Of a stretch of DNA of 64,000 bases, positions 33,971 through 42,621 are shown one piece after another. This DNA comes from Pseudomonas sp. (GTDB lineage: Bacteria > Pseudomonadota > Gammaproteobacteria > Pseudomonadales > Pseudomonadaceae). The DNA lies in NCBI RefSeq assembly GCF_002796985.1, contig NZ_PEKX01000007.1, positions 1,292,284-1,356,283 of the forward strand, written 5' to 3'. The notes under the pieces are model-generated. The model searched no databases. It worked only from the letters and a program-made list of their open reading frames with translations, and had not been told where the DNA came from. Both the position numbers and the translations under genes were made by a program. Numbering within the stretch: the stretch's first letter is position 1; every line of letters begins with the position of its first letter.

Positions 33971-34348
33971 ATGGACAAGGCAAGAAAACAGCGCCTGCTC
34001 GGCGTGGCGGCACTGGTGCTGCTGTTCGGCGCCTATGTGGCCTGGACCGAGCGCCCGCAGATCGTCCTTCACTACGAAGGCGTGGGTGGGCCGGCGGTGA
34101 GCTACAGCTTCAAGGAAAATGGCGAAGAGTCGCTCGCGGGTGAGATCAAGCCAGGCGAAGCACGCGCCTTCCCGCTGCGCCTGCTGCGTTCGGGTGAATA
34201 CCGCGTCGCCTTCCAGTTCCACCAGGGGGCGGAGCGCTATTCCACCTTCAGCACCCGTCCGGGCTACAGCAAGATGGACCTGTTCATCGGGCCGAACCTG
34301 GAAGTCTCCACCCAGCCTCGGCCCGAAGGGCTGCTTCAGGCGCAGTAA
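33971..34348 (+). CDS. Small membrane-anchored hypothetical protein
   Basis: The 125-residue protein of unknown function has a basic N-terminus followed by one hydrophobic helix (~9-25: LLGVAALVLLFGAYVAW). The remaining ~95 residues are soluble, beta-rich, with no Cys and a tail ending PEGLLQAQ, probably periplasmic. The ATG at 33971 follows GGAGAGCGAG; the listed frame begins five codons earlier. It sits between the HU-like gene and a convergent small secreted protein. Confidence 0.7.
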   Translation: MDKARKQRLLGVAALVLLFGAYVAWTERPQIVLHYEGVGGPAVSYSFKENGEESLAGEIKPGEARAFPLRLLRSGEYRVAFQFHQGAERYSTFSTRPGYSKMDLFIGPNLEVSTQPRPEGLLQAQ

Positions 34349-34354
34349 CGTCGC

Positions 34355-34723
34355 TTATAGGTATTCGGCCACCAGCACCACATTGCGCTGATCCGCGGCG
34401 ACGCCATCCTTGGCGATCTCGCGGATGACGCTGTCGGTATCGCCGCTGGCCGTAATGCCTTTTCCCATCATCTTGCCGTGCGTATCGGTCAGCCGGTAGC
34501 TCACGCTGGGCCGCGCGCCGCGTGGCTCGTTCAGCATCATCAGCATGGCCTGGTTGCACTCGCTCAACCGCACGCGTGCGCTGCGGACGGTGACCTCGGT
34601 CAGTCCGACCTGACAGGTCGGCTCGACCACTGCGCCGCTGAAGTGAACGATGCCGTCGTAGGCCATCAGTGGGGCGGAAAAGAGAAGGGCGACGAGAGGG
34701 GTGGATCGCAGTGCAACGGACAT
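34355..34723 (-). CDS. Small secreted protein with fimbrial-subunit-like N-terminus
   Basis: The 122-residue protein has a signal peptide (hydrophobic ~5-18, likely cut after APLMA). The mature start reads DGIVHFSGAVVEPTCQV, close to the I-x-F-x-G-x-I...TCxV start of chaperone-usher pilins, and a second Cys lies in RLSECNQ, giving the expected pair. It is shorter than typical pilins, and no chaperone or usher gene is nearby. It could be a stand-alone homologue or remnant. The function is not known. Confidence 0.6.
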   Translation of the reverse strand: MSVALRSTPLVALLFSAPLMAYDGIVHFSGAVVEPTCQVGLTEVTVRSARVRLSECNQAMLMMLNEPRGARPSVSYRLTDTHGKMMGKGITASGDTDSVIREIAKDGVAADQRNVVLVAEYL

Positions 34724-34893
34724 GCTGGCATTCCTCGCTCGATAATGGCCGCCATGGGATGGCGGTTCTCTCTTTAGCGTCGGTGCCGTTGGAATTTTCT
34801 GAATTGGCTGTAGGGCGATTCTCTTAATGAAAAGGCAGATTCGTGATGGATGTCAGAAATTGCTTAAGGGGCGCCGCTAAGTGCTTGAAGTGC

Positions 34894-34921
34894 TTGTAAC
34901 TTGCGCTCAAGCCGCTACAAT
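34894..34921 (+). promoter_or_regulatory. Probable promoter of the 4.5S RNA gene
   Basis: -35 TTGTAA (34894-34899) and -10 TACAAT (34916-34921) with 16 bp spacing, about 35 bp upstream of the mature RNA. This leaves room for a short precursor leader. Confidence 0.5.
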
Positions 34922-34955
34922 GGCGCGGCTCGCCGAACTGGTGAGCTCTCGTGAT

Positions 34956-35065
34956 GGTGGCCCTGTCGGTCCCCCCGCAACGATTACCCGTTAACCTGGT
35001 CAGGTCCGGAAGGAAGCAGCCATGGCGGGAACATTGTGTGCCGGGGTGTGGCTGGCGGGGCCGCC
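34956..35065 (+). ncRNA. ffs: Signal recognition particle 4.5S RNA
   Basis: The universally conserved SRP domain IV loop is present (GGTCAGGTCCGGAAGGAAGC, ~34998-35018). The flanks pair as a long hairpin: GGTGGCCCTGTCGG at the 5' end against GGCTGGCGGGGCCGCC at the 3' end, with GTGTGCCGGGGTGT in the returning strand as in the E. coli RNA. Ends are estimated from pairing. It lies upstream of dnaX, as I recall in P. aeruginosa. Confidence 0.92.
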
Positions 35066-35121
35066 TCCATTTTGGGGCCAGGAAAATCTCGCGCCCCTCT
35101 CCTGTCGACGCAGCAACCGCC

Positions 35122-35844
35122 TCAGCGGTAGTGATCCAGGATCTGCTCGATCTTCCCCGATGCCTTGATCTTCGCCAGTGCCGAGAGCACTTCATCGGCG
35201 CGTACCTCCGGGCTATCCAGCACCATGCATGACAGCGGCGTCTCCTCGATCACGCTGGCGATTCTCAGGCGTTCCGCCTCGGGCAAACTACGGTTGAACC
35301 AGTTCAGCGCGAACTCGCTGCTGATCGCGTACTGATAGCGGCCGATGCGCAGCTTCTTCAGCACCAGTTCCTGGTTGCGCGCGTCGTCGCGGGTCAACCA
35401 GTGGCTGTCCAGCAGCGGCTGCAGACGCGGGTAGTGATAGCCCAGCACGGTGCCGACGGACTGACTGGGAAGGGTTTCCAGCTTGTCTGCCGGGGCGTCG
35501 CGGACCACCAGCAGGTCGCGCTGTACCATCAGTGGCGCAGTCCAGCGGTAGTCGTTGAATTCGTGTTCGATCCAGGTGCGCGACACGTAGCAGCGCACAT
35601 CCACGGAGTGGCTGAGCAGGGCTTGTTCGATGCGGGCGCGGGGCACGATGTGGAAGGCCGGGGTGCGGCCCAGTTCGCGCGCCGTTTCCTGAAACAGCTC
35701 GAACATGATGCCGCCGGTCAGTTCGCCATTCTCGATCTGCGCCAGCGGCATTGCCCAGCTGTCGACCACCGAGAAGCGCAGGGGACGGTCGTCGGCCTGG
35801 GCGAGGGCAGTGGTCAGCAGCAGGGCGGTGGCGAGGAAGCGCAT
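35122..35844 (-). CDS. Periplasmic substrate-binding-like protein (family 3)
   Basis: The 240-residue protein has a signal peptide (~1-17, cut after ALAQA). The mature part resembles polar-amino-acid-type solute-binding domains: RPLRFSVVDSWAMPLA, GGIMFELFQETARELG, a 'SVGTVLGY' lobe and an ending ASGKIEQILDHYR. No permease or ATPase gene is adjacent, so it is an orphan that may sense or deliver a ligand to another system. The start is set at the ATG at 35844, which begins the signal peptide. The frame extends 51 codons upstream towards dnaX. Confidence 0.8.
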   Translation of the reverse strand: MRFLATALLLTTALAQADDRPLRFSVVDSWAMPLAQIENGELTGGIMFELFQETARELGRTPAFHIVPRARIEQALLSHSVDVRCYVSRTWIEHEFNDYRWTAPLMVQRDLLVVRDAPADKLETLPSQSVGTVLGYHYPRLQPLLDSHWLTRDDARNQELVLKKLRIGRYQYAISSEFALNWFNRSLPEAERLRIASVIEETPLSCMVLDSPEVRADEVLSALAKIKASGKIEQILDHYR

Positions 35845-35996
35845 CAAGGCTCCGTTGATGGCAGAACGACGACACAATGCCGTGTAGCCCGGCCCTTGCC
35901 AAGATGCGGCAACAACCGGTGCGGACATCGGGTGCAATTTACGGTCCGCTTCGCTAGGATTAGCGCACTTCTGCTCACCTGTCGCGATGGATTTCA

Positions 35997-38162
35997 ATGA
36001 GTTATCAGGTTCTTGCCCGCAAATGGCGTCCGCGCTCGTTCCGCGAAATGGTCGGCCAGACCCATGTGCTCAAGGCCCTGATCAACGCGCTGGACAACCA
36101 GCGCCTGCACCACGCCTACCTGTTCACCGGGACCCGTGGCGTGGGCAAGACCACCATCGCACGCATCCTGGCCAAGTGCCTGAACTGTGAGACTGGCGTC
36201 AGCTCGACTCCTTGCGGGCAGTGCTCGGTGTGCCGCGAGATCGATGAAGGTCGTTTCGTCGACCTGATCGAAGTGGACGCCGCCAGCCGCACCAAGGTCG
36301 AGGACACTCGTGAACTGCTCGACAACGTGCAGTACTCGCCGAGCCGCGGGCGCTACAAGGTCTATCTGATCGACGAAGTGCACATGCTCTCCAGCCACAG
36401 CTTCAACGCCCTGTTGAAGACCCTGGAGGAGCCACCACCCCACGTGAAGTTCCTGCTGGCCACCACCGACCCGCAGAAACTGCCGGTGACCATCCTCTCG
36501 CGCTGCCTGCAGTTCTCCCTGAAGAACATGCCGCCGGAGCGCGTGGTGGAACACCTCAACCATGTCCTGGGCGCCGAGAACGTGCCGTTCGAGGACGATG
36601 CGCTGTGGCTGCTCGGCCGTGCGGCCGACGGGTCCATGCGCGATGCCATGAGCCTTACCGACCAGGCCATTGCCTTCGGCGAAGGCAAGGTGCTGGCGGC
36701 TGATGTGCGCGCCATGCTCGGTACCCTGGACCACGGCCAGGTCTACGGCGTGCTCCATGCACTGCTGGAAGGCGATGCCCGCGCACTGCTGGAAGCCGTC
36801 CGCCACCTGGCCGAGCAAGGCCCGGACTGGGGCGGTGTGCTGGCGGAAATGCTCAACGTGCTGCACCGAGTGGCCATCGCCCAGGCACTGCCCGAGGCGG
36901 TGGACAACGGCCAGGGCGATCGCGACCGCGTGTTGGCGCTGGCCCAGGCGTTGCCCGCCGAGGACGTGCAGTTCTACTACCAGATGGGCCTGATCGGCCG
37001 CCGCGACCTGCCGCTGGCGCCCGATCCCCGTGGCGGCTTCGAGATGGTGCTGCTGCGGATGCTGGCGTTCCGTCCGGCCGATGCCGACGGAGCACCGAGG
37101 TCACCACTAAAGGACCTGGGGATCAGCAAGGCCACGGCTGATTCCAACCCGAACCCAGTGGCCGGCGCCGCCGTTGCAGCGCCGGTTGCCTCCATTGCTC
37201 CGCCGCCCGTTGCGCCTGCGCCGGCTGCTCCTGTTGCTCCGGTCGCCGAGGTTGTCCCGACCGTTGCCGCGCCGCAGCCGCAGCCTCAGCCGGCTCCGGC
37301 TCCGGCTCCGGCTCCGGTGGTGGAGGCAGCGCCTGTTGTTGATCCTGCGCCGGTCGTCGAAGCGGCTCCCGCGCCGATTGAAGCGCAGCCGGAAGTGGTC
37401 GTTGCCGCAGAACCTGTTGCTCCGGCTGTCGAGACGCAGCCGCCGGTTGCCGAAGCGCCGGTCGATTTGCCGTGGGACGAACCCTCGGCACCGATTACTG
37501 CTGCTCCCGCGCCGGTCGAGCCTGCTGCACCTGCACCTGCGCCTGTAGCGGCAGCGTCCACTACGGCTCAAGCGGCTGCTCCGGCTCCGGTGGCGGCATC
37601 TGCCCCGGTCTTGGCCGAAGCCCCGGCTGAGGATGACGATGGCGACGATGAGCCGCCGCCCGCCGAGGATTACTACGAAGTCGACATGGAGTCCTACGGC
37701 TATCTCGAGAGCGAGGCGCCGCAAGAACAGGCTGAACCGGAACCCGAACCCGCCGCCATGCCCGCGACCGGGCTGGCTGCCGAGTGGCTGGACCTGTTCC
37801 CGCGCCTGGGCCTGGCCGGCCTGACCGCGAGCATCGGCGCCAACTGCACCCTGGTCGCGGTGGACGGCGACAACTGGCACCTGCACCTGGACCCGGCGCA
37901 GAGCGCGCTGTTCAACGCCACCCAGCAGCGCCGCCTGAACGACGCGCTGAACCAGTTCCACGGCCGCACCCTGACTCTGCACGTCACCCAGCAGAAGCCC
38001 GAGCAGGAAACCCCGGCCCAGGCCGCAGCGCGCAGGCGCGCCGAGCGTCAGCGCCAGGCCGAGGCGTCGATTGCCGCCGACCCTTATGTGCTACAGATGA
38101 AGCAACAGTTCGCCGCGGTTGTCCGCGACGGTACTATCGAACCCCTGGAGGCGAAGGCCTGA
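35997..38162 (+). CDS. dnaX: DNA polymerase III subunits tau (and possibly gamma)
   Basis: The 721-residue clamp-loader ATPase has Walker A GTRGVGKTT (45-53), zinc-binding Cys64, Cys73, Cys76 and Cys79, Walker B IDEVHML and sensor region SRCLQFSLK. A Pro/Ala/Val-rich linker of about 200 residues (~385-590) joins it to the C-terminal tau domain that holds the polymerase alpha subunit (~600-721). I see no A-AAA-AAG slippery run, so frameshift production of gamma as in E. coli is not evident. It is followed by ybaB and recR. Confidence 0.96.
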   Translation: MSYQVLARKWRPRSFREMVGQTHVLKALINALDNQRLHHAYLFTGTRGVGKTTIARILAKCLNCETGVSSTPCGQCSVCREIDEGRFVDLIEVDAASRTKVEDTRELLDNVQYSPSRGRYKVYLIDEVHMLSSHSFNALLKTLEEPPPHVKFLLATTDPQKLPVTILSRCLQFSLKNMPPERVVEHLNHVLGAENVPFEDDALWLLGRAADGSMRDAMSLTDQAIAFGEGKVLAADVRAMLGTLDHGQVYGVLHALLEGDARALLEAVRHLAEQGPDWGGVLAEMLNVLHRVAIAQALPEAVDNGQGDRDRVLALAQALPAEDVQFYYQMGLIGRRDLPLAPDPRGGFEMVLLRMLAFRPADADGAPRSPLKDLGISKATADSNPNPVAGAAVAAPVASIAPPPVAPAPAAPVAPVAEVVPTVAAPQPQPQPAPAPAPAPVVEAAPVVDPAPVVEAAPAPIEAQPEVVVAAEPVAPAVETQPPVAEAPVDLPWDEPSAPITAAPAPVEPAAPAPAPVAAASTTAQAAAPAPVAASAPVLAEAPAEDDDGDDEPPPAEDYYEVDMESYGYLESEAPQEQAEPEPEPAAMPATGLAAEWLDLFPRLGLAGLTASIGANCTLVAVDGDNWHLHLDPAQSALFNATQQRRLNDALNQFHGRTLTLHVTQQKPEQETPAQAAARRRAERQRQAEASIAADPYVLQMKQQFAAVVRDGTIEPLEAKA

Positions 38163-38199
38163 GCCTGCGCCGACGACTGAACGAATCGAGGAACTCGAC

Positions 38200-38526
38200 A
38201 TGATGAAAGGTGGCATGGCCGGCCTGATGAAGCAGGCCCAGCAGATGCAGGAAAAAATGCAGAAGATGCAGGAAGAGCTGGCCAACGCCGAAGTGACCGG
38301 TCAATCCGGCGCCGGCCTGGTGAGCGTGGTGATGACCGGTCGCCACGACGTCAAGCGCGTCTCCCTGGATGACAGCCTGATGCAGGAAGACAAGGAAATC
38401 CTCGAAGACCTGATCGCCGCCGCCGTGAACGACGCCGTGCGCAAGATCGAGCAGAACAACCAGGACAAGATGTCCGGCATGACTGCTGGCATGCAGCTCC
38501 CGCCGGGCTTCAAGATGCCGTTCTGA
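38200..38526 (+). CDS. YbaB/EbfC-family nucleoid-associated protein
   Basis: The 108-residue protein starts MMKGGMAGLMKQAQQMQEKM, the usual beginning of the family, and ends LPPGFKMPF. It is a DNA-binding dimer involved in nucleoid organisation and repair. It lies 37 bp downstream of dnaX and upstream of recR, the classic dnaX-ybaB-recR order. The longer frame from 38119 overlaps dnaX and is not expected. Confidence 0.95.
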   Translation: MMKGGMAGLMKQAQQMQEKMQKMQEELANAEVTGQSGAGLVSVVMTGRHDVKRVSLDDSLMQEDKEILEDLIAAAVNDAVRKIEQNNQDKMSGMTAGMQLPPGFKMPF

Positions 38527-38546
38527 TCCACGCTTTACCCCGAACT

Positions 38547-38621
38547 GTAGGAGCGAGCTTGCTCGCGAACGCTCTCCCGGCCTCACGGCCTGGCAAGGTT
38601 CGCCAGCAAGCTCGCTCCTAC
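38547..38621. repeat. REP pair between ybaB and recR
   Basis: Canonical unit 38547-38570 and inverted unit 38598-38621 (one base altered, GCCAGC), forming a 75-bp hairpin-capable element inside an otherwise tight operon. Confidence 0.88.
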
Positions 38622-38657
38622 AGTCGTTCTAGCCACTTGGAAATCCGAGACCGCCCC

Positions 38658-39257
38658 ATGAGCTTCACGCCGCTGATCCGCCAACTGATCGATGCCCTGC
38701 GCACCCTGCCCGGAGTGGGGCAGAAGAGTGCCCAGCGCATGGCGCTGCAGCTGCTGGAGCGTGACCGCAGCGGCGGCCTGCGTCTGGCTCAGGCGCTGAC
38801 CCAGGCGATGGAGGGCGTCGGCCATTGCAAGCAGTGCCGTACCCTGTCCGAAGACGACTTCTGCCCGCAGTGCACCGACCCGCGCCGTGACGACAGCCTG
38901 CTGTGCGTGGTGGAAGGCCCGCTGGACGTGTTCGCCGTCGAACAGACTGGCTACCGCGGCCGCTACTTCGTGCTCAAGGGGCACCTGTCGCCGCTGGACG
39001 GCCTCGGCCCGGAAGCCATCGGTATCCCCGAACTGCAAGCGCGGATCAAGGCGGGCAACTTCAGCGAGATCATCCTCGCCACCAACCCCACGGTGGAAGG
39101 TGAGGCAACTGCCCACTACATCGCCCAACTGCTCGGCGGCGGCGATCTGGTGCTGTCGCGCATCGCCCACGGCGTACCCCTGGGTGGCGAGCTGGAACTG
39201 GTGGATGGCGGTACCCTGGCCCACGCCCTGGCAGGGCGCCGGCCGATCAACGGCTAA
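38658..39257 (+). CDS. recR: Recombination mediator RecR
   Basis: The 199-residue protein acts with RecFO to load RecA. It has an N-terminal HhH (LRTLPGVGQKSAQRMA), a C4 zinc finger (CKQCRTLSEDDFCPQC) and a Toprim domain (LLCVVEGPLDVFAVEQTG). The ATG at 38658 follows the REP pair; the frame extends 33 codons into the REP but that part is not protein-like. Confidence 0.97.
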   Translation: MSFTPLIRQLIDALRTLPGVGQKSAQRMALQLLERDRSGGLRLAQALTQAMEGVGHCKQCRTLSEDDFCPQCTDPRRDDSLLCVVEGPLDVFAVEQTGYRGRYFVLKGHLSPLDGLGPEAIGIPELQARIKAGNFSEIILATNPTVEGEATAHYIAQLLGGGDLVLSRIAHGVPLGGELELVDGGTLAHALAGRRPING

Positions 39258-39389
39258 CTCGGGCTTTCGCCATTTCCACTTCAATTAGGCGGTAGACGGC
39301 GCATCTGTCCTAGCCGATGGCGGGTGTCTCGCCTTGTAAACCAAGCAAGCGCTCGGTAAGTTTTCAGGCAAATCGTCTGGAGCCTTGCC

Positions 39390-40538
39390 ATGTCCGTGTT
39401 CGCCGAATACTTCGATGACAGCCACCGCCTGGTCCGCGACAGCGTGCGGCGCTTCGTCGAGCGTGAAATCCTCCCTCATGTCGCTGACTGGGAGGAGGCC
39501 GAGGAGTTTCCCCGCGAGCTGTACCGCAAGGCGGGCGAGGCCGGCATCCTCGGCATCGGCTACCCCGAGGCGCTCGGCGGCAGCCACGAGGGCGACCTGT
39601 TTGCCAAGGTGGCGGCCAGCGAGGAGCTGATGCGCTGTGGCTCCGGCGGGTTGGTGGCGGGGCTGGGCTCGCTGGATATCGGCCTGCCGCCGCTGATCAA
39701 GTGGGGCCGCCCGGAGCTGCGCGAGCGCATCGCGCCGCAGGTGCTGGCTGGCGAGAAGATCATGGCACTGGCGGTCACCGAGCCGTCCGGCGGCTCCGAC
39801 GTCGCCAGCCTGAAGACCCGCGCCGTGCGCGACGGCGACCACTACCGCGTGAGCGGCAGCAAAACCTTCATCACCAGCGGCGTGCGCGCTGACTACTACA
39901 CCGTGGCCGTGCGCACCGGCGGCGATGGCTTCGGCGGCGTCAGCCTGCTGCTGGTGGAGAAGGGCGCGCCTGGCTTCACCGTCAGCCGCAAGCTGAAGAA
40001 GATGGGCTGGTGGGCGTCGGACACCGCCGAGCTGTTCTTCGACGACTGCAAGGTGCCGGTGGAGAACCTGATCGGTACGGAGAACATGGGTTTCGCCTGC
40101 ATCATGGCGAACTTCCAGAGTGAGCGACTGGCCCTGGCGATCATGGCCAACATGACTGCCCAGCTGGCACTGGACGAGGCGCTGGCCTGGAGCCGCGAGC
40201 GCGAGGCATTCGGCAAGCCCGTCGGCAAGTTCCAGGTGCTCAAGCACCGGCTGGCGGAGATGGCCACGCAGGTCGAGGTTTCGCGCGAGTTCACCTACCG
40301 CCAGGCGGCGAAGATGGCCGTCGGAAAGAGCGTGATCAAGGAAATCTCCATGGCCAAGAACTTCGCCACCGACGTCGCCGACCGGGTGACCTACGACGCG
40401 GTGCAGGTGCTGGGCGGCATGGGTTACATGCGCGAGAGCCTGGTGGAGCGGCTGTACCGCGACAACCGCATCCTCTCCATTGGCGGCGGCACGCGGGAAA
40501 TCATGAACGAGATCATCGCCAAGCAGATGGGGCTGTAA
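39390..40538 (+). CDS. Acyl-CoA dehydrogenase
   Basis: The 382-residue FAD enzyme catalyses alpha-beta dehydrogenation of acyl-CoA thioesters. It shows the three-part ACAD fold: helical N-domain, the middle beta domain with ALAVTEPSGGSDVASLKTRA and ITSGVRADYY, and the C-terminal FAD/tetramer helices with QVLGGMGYMRESLVERLYRDNRI. GGAG precedes the ATG by seven bases. The substrate is unknown; an ETF pair is not nearby. Confidence 0.93.
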   Translation: MSVFAEYFDDSHRLVRDSVRRFVEREILPHVADWEEAEEFPRELYRKAGEAGILGIGYPEALGGSHEGDLFAKVAASEELMRCGSGGLVAGLGSLDIGLPPLIKWGRPELRERIAPQVLAGEKIMALAVTEPSGGSDVASLKTRAVRDGDHYRVSGSKTFITSGVRADYYTVAVRTGGDGFGGVSLLLVEKGAPGFTVSRKLKKMGWWASDTAELFFDDCKVPVENLIGTENMGFACIMANFQSERLALAIMANMTAQLALDEALAWSREREAFGKPVGKFQVLKHRLAEMATQVEVSREFTYRQAAKMAVGKSVIKEISMAKNFATDVADRVTYDAVQVLGGMGYMRESLVERLYRDNRILSIGGGTREIMNEIIAKQMGL

Positions 40539-40556
40539 GTCGCACAGATAGCTCTT

Positions 40557-40633
40557 GTAGGAGCAAGCTTGCTCGCGAATCTGCCTGACGCCGTTAATCG
40601 CCGGAAAGCGTTCGTGAGCAAGCTCGCTCCTAC
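40557..40633. repeat. REP pair at the 3' end of the AraC gene
   Basis: Units at 40557-40580 and 40610-40633 (each with one base change). The AraC-family gene's stop codon (40630-40632) lies inside the second unit. Confidence 0.88.
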
Positions 40634-41604
40634 ATGGTGGGGCGTGTGCCAGCGGATTGGCTGCGTCGCCACGCCGCCGGCGGGCAACCGTATTCGCGGC
40701 GAAAGGCGCGGCTGAAGGCGGTGTCCGTCTGATAGCCAACGTCTTCGGCAATCCGTGCCAGCGGGGCATTGCTGCCGCGCAGCAGGTTGGCGGCCAGCAG
40801 CATGCGCCACTGGGTGAGGTACTGCATGGGCGGGCAGCCGACCAGGCCGAGGAAGCGCTCGGCCAGTACCGAGCGCGAAGTGCCGGCGCAGCGCGCCAGT
40901 TCCTCCAGGCTCCAGGGATGCGCCGGCGACTTGTGCAGAGCACCCAAGGCGCTGCCGACGATGCGGTCGTGCAGCCCGGCGAGCCAGCCGCTGCGGTCCT
41001 CGCCCTGTTCCTCCATGTACAGGCGCAGCACCTCGATGAACAACACCTCAGCCAGTTTGGCCAGCACTCCAGCACCGCCGGGGCGTGGGGAGCGTGCCTC
41101 GGCCAGCGCATAACGCACCGAGGACTCCAGCCAGGCGCCGGCCGCCGAGCCGCGTACGTTGACCTTGACCAGTGCTGGCAGCCCCGTGAGCAGCAGCCTC
41201 GCCAGTCGTGCATCGCAGGCGAGGTAGCCGCAAACCAGACGCGTCGTGGCACCGCCGCCGCCATAGGCCAGTTGGCGTGGCCGACGGGCCAACACCGCGT
41301 CCAGTCGTGCTCCCGTGGCGGGCGGGACGCCGGGTTGCGAGGCCATGCGGTGGGCGTGGCCCTGGGGGAAGATCACCGCGTCGCCGGCCACCAGCCGCAC
41401 CGGCTCGGCCTTGCCCATCTCGACGAAGCATTCGCCCTCGGTGATCAGGTGGAAGATCACCACCTGTTCGGCGCCGGGCTCCAGCAGTTCGACCACCGAG
41501 TCCGCCCGTGGCGATTGATAGCACCAGGGTGCGGTGAAGCGCGCATTGATGAAGATGGCGCCGACCAGCCGGACCACGCGCAGGGTTTCCGACAGTGCGT
41601 CCAT
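40630..41604 (-). CDS. AraC-family regulator with cupin N-terminus
   Basis: The protein has 324 residues. The N-terminal half is a cupin-type sensor (EGECFVEMGKAEPVRLVAGDAVIFPQGHAHRM). The C-terminal two-helix-turn-helix domain (~225-315) has WSLEELARCAGTSRSVLAERF and IAEDVGYQTDTAFSRAFRREYGCPPAAWR. The last residues RPTM and the stop codon come from a REP sequence. The ATG at 41604 overlaps the OsmC stop by one base (TGATG), so the two genes are coupled. It probably responds to the same condition that OsmC protects against. Confidence 0.92.
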   Translation of the reverse strand: MDALSETLRVVRLVGAIFINARFTAPWCYQSPRADSVVELLEPGAEQVVIFHLITEGECFVEMGKAEPVRLVAGDAVIFPQGHAHRMASQPGVPPATGARLDAVLARRPRQLAYGGGGATTRLVCGYLACDARLARLLLTGLPALVKVNVRGSAAGAWLESSVRYALAEARSPRPGGAGVLAKLAEVLFIEVLRLYMEEQGEDRSGWLAGLHDRIVGSALGALHKSPAHPWSLEELARCAGTSRSVLAERFLGLVGCPPMQYLTQWRMLLAANLLRGSNAPLARIAEDVGYQTDTAFSRAFRREYGCPPAAWRRSQSAGTRPTM

Positions 41605-42137
41605 CAGGGGGTGCCGCTGTCGATGTCCAGGTGCACCGGCACGGCTTCGGCCAGGGCGCTGAGCATGGGCGAGACGCGCATGGCCTGCTCGACCAGTTCG
41701 CGCACCTCTGCTTGCGCGGCGCCCGGCACGCTGATGCTGATCTGCACGTGGATAGCCAGCGGGCCGGCGGGGATGCGCTGGCCATCTTCGCGGGGCAACC
41801 CGAGCAGGCCGTGCAGGTCCGTGTCGCTGGTGACTTCCGCTTCCAGCCGCTGCGGCTGCATACCGCGTTCGGCCGCCAGCATGGCGATACGCGTGACGGC
41901 GCAGGATGCCAGCGCGGCGCGCAGCAGCCAGCCGGGGCTGACGCGCTCGCCATCGCCGCCCAGTTCCTGCGGCAGGTCGGTGTGGATCAGGTTGCCGTCC
42001 GGATGACGAGTCTGGGTCTTGCCGCCACCTTCCCAGAGCGCGGTGGCGGGGATGTCTTTCACCTGGGCAACGCCGGGACGCTGGCGTACCAGGTGCTCCA
42101 GGCGCTGTTGGGCAGAGAGGATGGTTTGCGTGCTCAT
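41604..42137 (-). CDS. OsmC/Ohr-family protein lacking the second cysteine
   Basis: The 177-residue protein resembles OsmC peroxide reductases (GERVSPGWLLRAALASCAVTRIAMLAAERG, then a MRVSPMLSAL helix). Only the first active-site Cys (in ASCAV, ~78) is present. The position of the family's second Cys (CPVS...) is Ser in RVSPMLSAL. Canonical two-Cys hydroperoxide reduction is therefore unlikely without a partner thiol. The start is the ATG at 42137. It is the first gene of a two-gene unit with the AraC regulator. Confidence 0.85.
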   Translation of the reverse strand: MSTQTILSAQQRLEHLVRQRPGVAQVKDIPATALWEGGGKTQTRHPDGNLIHTDLPQELGGDGERVSPGWLLRAALASCAVTRIAMLAAERGMQPQRLEAEVTSDTDLHGLLGLPREDGQRIPAGPLAIHVQISISVPGAAQAEVRELVEQAMRVSPMLSALAEAVPVHLDIDSGTP

Positions 42138-42320
42138 GGCCAAGACGCCTCCGAGGCGAGGTTCTTCTCGAAGTCTGGGCGCGAAAGCACAGCTGTGACG
42201 GGCCGCCGGACGATCGGACAGGCAAGACCGACGCTGGAGCAGGACGCCGATCAGGCGGCGGCGCAGCATGAAGGTGCGGGATGTCGCGGTACCCGCATCA
42301 GCCCACTAATGGAGAGTGTC

Positions 42321-42593
42321 ATGCCGAAGTTCGTCATAGAGCGCGAGATCCCCGGCGCCGGAGCCCTGACCGCCCGCGATTTCCAGGCCATCGCGCAGAA
42401 GTCCTGCAACGTCCTGAGCCAACTCGGGCCGCAGGTGCAGTGGTTGCACAGCCATGTGGTCGCGGACCGCATCTACTGCCTGTACATCGCCCCCGACGAA
42501 GCAGCCGTGCGAGAGCACGCGCGACTGGGCGGCTTCCCGGCCAATCGGATATCGCAGGTCGTCACCACCCTCGATCCGACCACCGCCGAATGA
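42321..42593 (+). CDS. DUF4242 (SCO4226-like) small protein
   Basis: The 90-residue ferredoxin-like protein contains FVIEREIPGAGALT and VQWLHSHVVADRIYCLYIAPDEAAVREHARLGGFP, the DUF4242 pattern. Members include a Streptomyces nickel-binding protein; the role here is not known. The ATG at 42321 follows GGAGAG. It is followed 28 bp later by a methyltransferase on the same strand, suggesting a two-gene unit divergent from osmC-araC. Confidence 0.8.
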   Translation: MPKFVIEREIPGAGALTARDFQAIAQKSCNVLSQLGPQVQWLHSHVVADRIYCLYIAPDEAAVREHARLGGFPANRISQVVTTLDPTTAE

Positions 42594-42621
42594 GCGCGCC
42601 TCGCTTGTCAGGAGAACGACA

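Noticed and set aside
35997..38162. Programmed frameshift signal in dnaX
   Set aside because: No A-AAA-AAG or similar run is present. The T/A tracts seen are too short. I report only the absence as a question.
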